Assembly (NCBI GenBank): GCA_017473665.1
Contig: JAFUKK010000037.1
Coordinates: 1-7,604, forward strand
Length of the DNA: 7,604 bases
Reading direction: 5' to 3'
DNA from: Lachnospiraceae bacterium
GTDB lineage: Bacteria; Bacillota; Clostridia; Lachnospirales; Lachnospiraceae
Below the pieces are notes generated by a model. The model saw only the letters and a program-made list of their open reading frames with translations, made no database searches and was not told where the DNA came from. How positions within the stretch are numbered: the stretch's first letter is position 1; each line of letters opens with the position of its first letter. The position numbers and the translations under genes are program-made. This document shows, piece by piece, positions 6,012-7,604 of this stretch.

Positions 6012-6035
6012 GAATATCATGCGGTATGGATATTC
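6012..6035 (+). repeat. 7-bp inverted repeat upstream of the phosphatase promoter
   Basis: GAATATC (6012-6018) and GATATTC (6029-6035) are perfect inverted copies separated by 10 bases, giving 17 bases between arm centres, close to two helical turns. The repeat lies upstream of the predicted -35 region of the phosphatase gene, where an activator or repressor dimer could bind. It is AT-rich and no terminator T-run follows. A regulatory role is inference. Confidence 0.4.
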
Positions 6036-6077
6036 AAGGGGTATGAAAATGGAACTATTTTCTGCAATAATGGGATA

Positions 6078-6086
6078 TGGTATACT
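6078..6086 (+). promoter_or_regulatory. Extended -10 promoter of the phosphatase-HD gene pair
   Basis: TG-G-TATACT (6078-6086) is an extended -10 element with five of six matches in the hexamer. The -35 region 17 bases upstream (6058-6063, TTTTCT) is poor, as is common for extended -10 promoters. The start would be near 6093, about 25 bases before the ATG at 6118. Confidence 0.5.
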
Positions 6087-6106
6087 GAAAAAAGATGTGG
6101 TGATAT

Positions 6107-6112
6107 AGGGGG
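6107..6112 (+). promoter_or_regulatory. Ribosome binding site of the histidine phosphatase gene
   Basis: AGGGGG lies 5 bases before the ATG at 6118, supporting that start; the translated product begins directly with the MTEFIMVRHG catalytic strand. Confidence 0.55.
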
Positions 6113-6117
6113 TACAT

Positions 6118-6660
6118 ATGACAGAATTTATTATGGTACGTCATGGAGAGCCGGATTATGATGTGGTAAATGACTGGGCAGGTATTGGGGTGGCAAAGAA
6201 TTTTGCGCCTCTAACAGAGTTGGGTGTGCGACAGATTCGGGAGACAGTACATAGATTAAAAGAGGAGAATGCGGATATCATTATTTCTTCCCCCTTTACC
6301 AGATGTATGCAGGGAGCATGTATGATGGCTAAGGAACTGGATTTGGATGTGGCTGTGGAGCACGGACTCCATGAGTGGGAACTGGATAAGACTCATTCCG
6401 TGCGTCCCGGCATTCGGGAGCGGATGCTGACCTGGAAGTTTAATCATACCAAGTGGAATCCTCGTAGCAAATGGGAACATCCTGACCGGGTAAAGGAGCG
6501 GGTGCTGCAGGTGTTTGATAAATATTTGCAGTATGACAAGGTAATCGTATCCTGTCATGCCATGATGATTATGTATACATTGGGGGATGAGATTCCCAGA
6601 CAGTATGCTGAAATCAGACGCATCCGGTATGATGGTAAGAGTTTGCAGGAGGTGAAGTAA
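6118..6660 (+). CDS. Histidine phosphatase family protein (phosphoglycerate-mutase-like)
   Basis: This 180-residue cytoplasmic protein belongs to branch 1 of the histidine phosphatase superfamily. The phosphate pocket is R8-H9-G10-E11, with H9 the phospho-accepting histidine; S58-P59-F60-T61-R62 supplies the second arginine, E86 in H-E-W-E-L the acid, and S145-C-H147-A the second histidine. All four core residues are in place, so the enzyme should be active. It is shorter than dPGM (about 230-250 residues) and lacks its insertion, so it is more likely a small-molecule phosphatase than a glycolytic mutase; the substrate cannot be read from sequence. Its TAA overlaps the ATG of the next gene by one base, and that gene's ribosome site is inside this one, so the two are translationally coupled. 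Confidence 0.93.
   Translation: MTEFIMVRHGEPDYDVVNDWAGIGVAKNFAPLTELGVRQIRETVHRLKEENADIIISSPFTRCMQGACMMAKELDLDVAVEHGLHEWELDKTHSVRPGIRERMLTWKFNHTKWNPRSKWEHPDRVKERVLQVFDKYLQYDKVIVSCHAMMIMYTLGDEIPRQYAEIRRIRYDGKSLQEVK
6647..6655 (+). promoter_or_regulatory. Near-perfect ribosome binding site at the phosphatase-HD junction
   Basis: AGGAGGTGA matches the anti-Shine-Dalgarno over nine bases and lies inside the last codons of the phosphatase gene, 4 bases before the ATG at 6660 (7 from the GGAGG core). With the TAATG overlap it indicates coupled but strong translation of the HD gene. Confidence 0.8.
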
Positions 6661-7364
6661 TGTTTGGGCGTTTCAAGACAAAGAAGGTGCAGGAAGAAAA
6701 AAGGCCTGTATTGGAAATCATAGATAAATACGAAGAAAGTGATGATCCCTTAGGGGCTACTCATGCCTTCGTGAAGGAGTTTTTGGGCCCCTGCCCGGAG
6801 CGATATGATATGACCTATCGCTATGAGCATTCTCTACGGGTAGCCACCTGGGGGAAACGGATCGCAGAGGGAGAGGGATGGAATCCGGAGCCTTTGCAAA
6901 TGGCGTGCTTGCTTCATGACGTGGGATATCCTGAGTGTAAGAGCATAGAAGATTTTGATAAACATCCTGCATTCAGTGCAGATGTGGCAGCACTTTTTTT
7001 AAAGAAGATAGGATATGATGAGCAATTGACGGAGAGTATCTGCAAGGCCATAGCCATTCATGATAAATGGAATGATGTGCCGGAGGATGCTACTCCTTTC
7101 GAATTAAGTGTCCGGGATGCAGATGATTTGGATCGTTTTGATGCTATGCGCATTTGTATGTTGGGCCGAAGTGACATCGGCGAAAGAAGTAGCCGGGAAC
7201 TACTGGATCTATGCGAAAAGAGACTAACAGAAGTGGATGGAGCATACAACCGTATCTGCGGTACGGATACTGCTAAGGCATATTGGAATGACAAGTGTGA
7301 TATGCGGAAGAGATTTTATGAAGAATTAAAGACACAGCTGCAGGGAACCTTAGAGGTGTTATGA
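6660..7364 (+). CDS. HD-domain hydrolase (predicted metal-dependent phosphohydrolase)
   Basis: This 234-residue protein carries the HD signature in order: H57 (Y-E-H57-S-L-R-V), H86-D87 (L-L-H-D-V-G-Y) and a distal aspartate, most likely D153 in V-R-D-A-D-D. H102 in K-H-P-A and H134-D135 in A-I-H-D-K-W are further candidate metal ligands. These residues bind one or two divalent metals and cleave phosphate esters. The first ~45 residues are charged and match no domain I recognise. No synthetase, ACT or TGS domain is present, so it is not a RelA/SpoT-type enzyme. Being coupled to a histidine phosphatase suggests that both act on phosphorylated small molecules, but the substrate is unknown. The start ATG overlaps the previous stop (TAATG). 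Confidence 0.9.
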   Translation: MFGRFKTKKVQEEKRPVLEIIDKYEESDDPLGATHAFVKEFLGPCPERYDMTYRYEHSLRVATWGKRIAEGEGWNPEPLQMACLLHDVGYPECKSIEDFDKHPAFSADVAALFLKKIGYDEQLTESICKAIAIHDKWNDVPEDATPFELSVRDADDLDRFDAMRICMLGRSDIGERSSRELLDLCEKRLTEVDGAYNRICGTDTAKAYWNDKCDMRKRFYEELKTQLQGTLEVL

Positions 7365-7421
7365 CAAAGTACCGGGTTATTGCACGAAATGAGGCTGTAA
7401 TGTGCACTTTCTAATATTTAT

Positions 7422-7450
7422 TTGACGGTTGTTCGGGGATAAACTATTAA
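7422..7450 (+). promoter_or_regulatory. Candidate promoter of the small C-terminal-edge gene
   Basis: TTGACG (7422-7427) is five of six to consensus; 17 bases later TATTAA (7445-7450) is four of six. It lies in the 126-base gap after the HD gene, and the predicted start near 7457 precedes the ribosome site at 7478. Moderate support only. Confidence 0.45.
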
Positions 7451-7477
7451 TATAGCAGCAACTATCAGTAGATATTT

Positions 7478-7484
7478 GGAGGGG
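7478..7484 (+). promoter_or_regulatory. Ribosome binding site of the small edge gene
   Basis: GGAGGGG lies 6 bases before the ATG at 7491. This strong and well-spaced site is the main evidence that the short frame after it is translated. Confidence 0.65.
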
Positions 7485-7490
7485 TGTGGC

Positions 7491-7604
7491 ATGTGGATGG
7501 AATTTATTATTGAGCTAGTGGCGGAGGTTGTGGAGCTTATTTTGGATTTGTGTTTGGAGAAGGTACATTGGAGACCTAAGCGAAAGCGAAGTGATAAAGA
7601 AGGA
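7491..7604 (+). CDS. Small hypothetical protein, 3'-partial
   Basis: The frame opens at ATG 7491 and stays open for 38 codons to the right edge, so its true end is unseen. Residues 1-23 are hydrophobic with regularly spaced acids (M-W-M-E-F-I-I-E-L-V-A-E-V-V-E-L-I-L-D-L), which on a helix would put the acids along one face; the following stretch is basic (R-P-K-R-K-R). It could be an amphipathic or membrane-associated helix with a cytoplasmic cationic tail. I do not recognise the family with certainty, although small proteins of this style are common in Lachnospiraceae genomes. Its own promoter and ribosome site suggest that it is expressed independently of the HD gene. Confidence 0.6.
   Translation, partial: MWMEFIIELVAEVVELILDLCLEKVHWRPKRKRSDKEG

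Noticed and set aside
7381..7406. Inverted repeat TGCAC ... GTGCA after the HD gene as a terminator
   Set aside because: The arms are only 5 bp with a 16-base loop, and no T-run follows.

Overview
The window reads as a chromosomal segment of an anaerobic, low-to-mid GC Firmicute, most likely a Lachnospiraceae-type member of the Clostridia. The reasons are strong AGGAGG-like ribosome sites, a TTG start, an oxygen-sensitive two-subunit class I fumarase, and an FHA protein with a DUF6382-like N-terminus of the kind I associate with that family. Every gene I can support lies on the + strand. I see no insertion sequence, phage gene or CRISPR array.

Left part (1-1457): the 3' end of an unidentified gene, possibly a Tad-pilus (TadE-like) component, is followed one base later by a DUF6382-like/FHA protein. 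This looks like the tail of a pilus or secretion locus that continues to the left of the window.

Middle part (1463-5713): a candidate promoter precedes a compact six-gene series: rhomboid protease, a flavodoxin-like/SCP2 two-domain protein (TTG start), a HIT-family nucleotide hydrolase, fumarate hydratase alpha and beta subunits, and a PlsC-type acyltransferase. Gaps are 1 to 57 bases, so one transcript is likely. Its products act on membrane proteins, nucleotides, C4-dicarboxylates and phospholipids; apart from the two fumarase subunits no shared pathway is evident.

Right part (5714-7604): a 404-base gap holds a perfect-consensus sigma-A promoter, a short leader with a GNRA-type hairpin, a complete tRNA-Ser(GCU), an intrinsic terminator, a 7-bp inverted repeat and a second promoter. 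These are followed by a translationally coupled pair, a histidine phosphatase and an HD-domain hydrolase. After a further promoter-like gap, a small protein with a hydrophobic-acidic N-terminus and a basic tail begins and runs off the right edge.

Most of this is ordinary housekeeping sequence. The items most worth a second look are the flavodoxin/SCP2 fusion, the FHA protein with a Lys in its phosphothreonine-binding loop, the fumarase beta translation-start region, the inverted repeat before the phosphatase, and the truncated small protein at the right edge.
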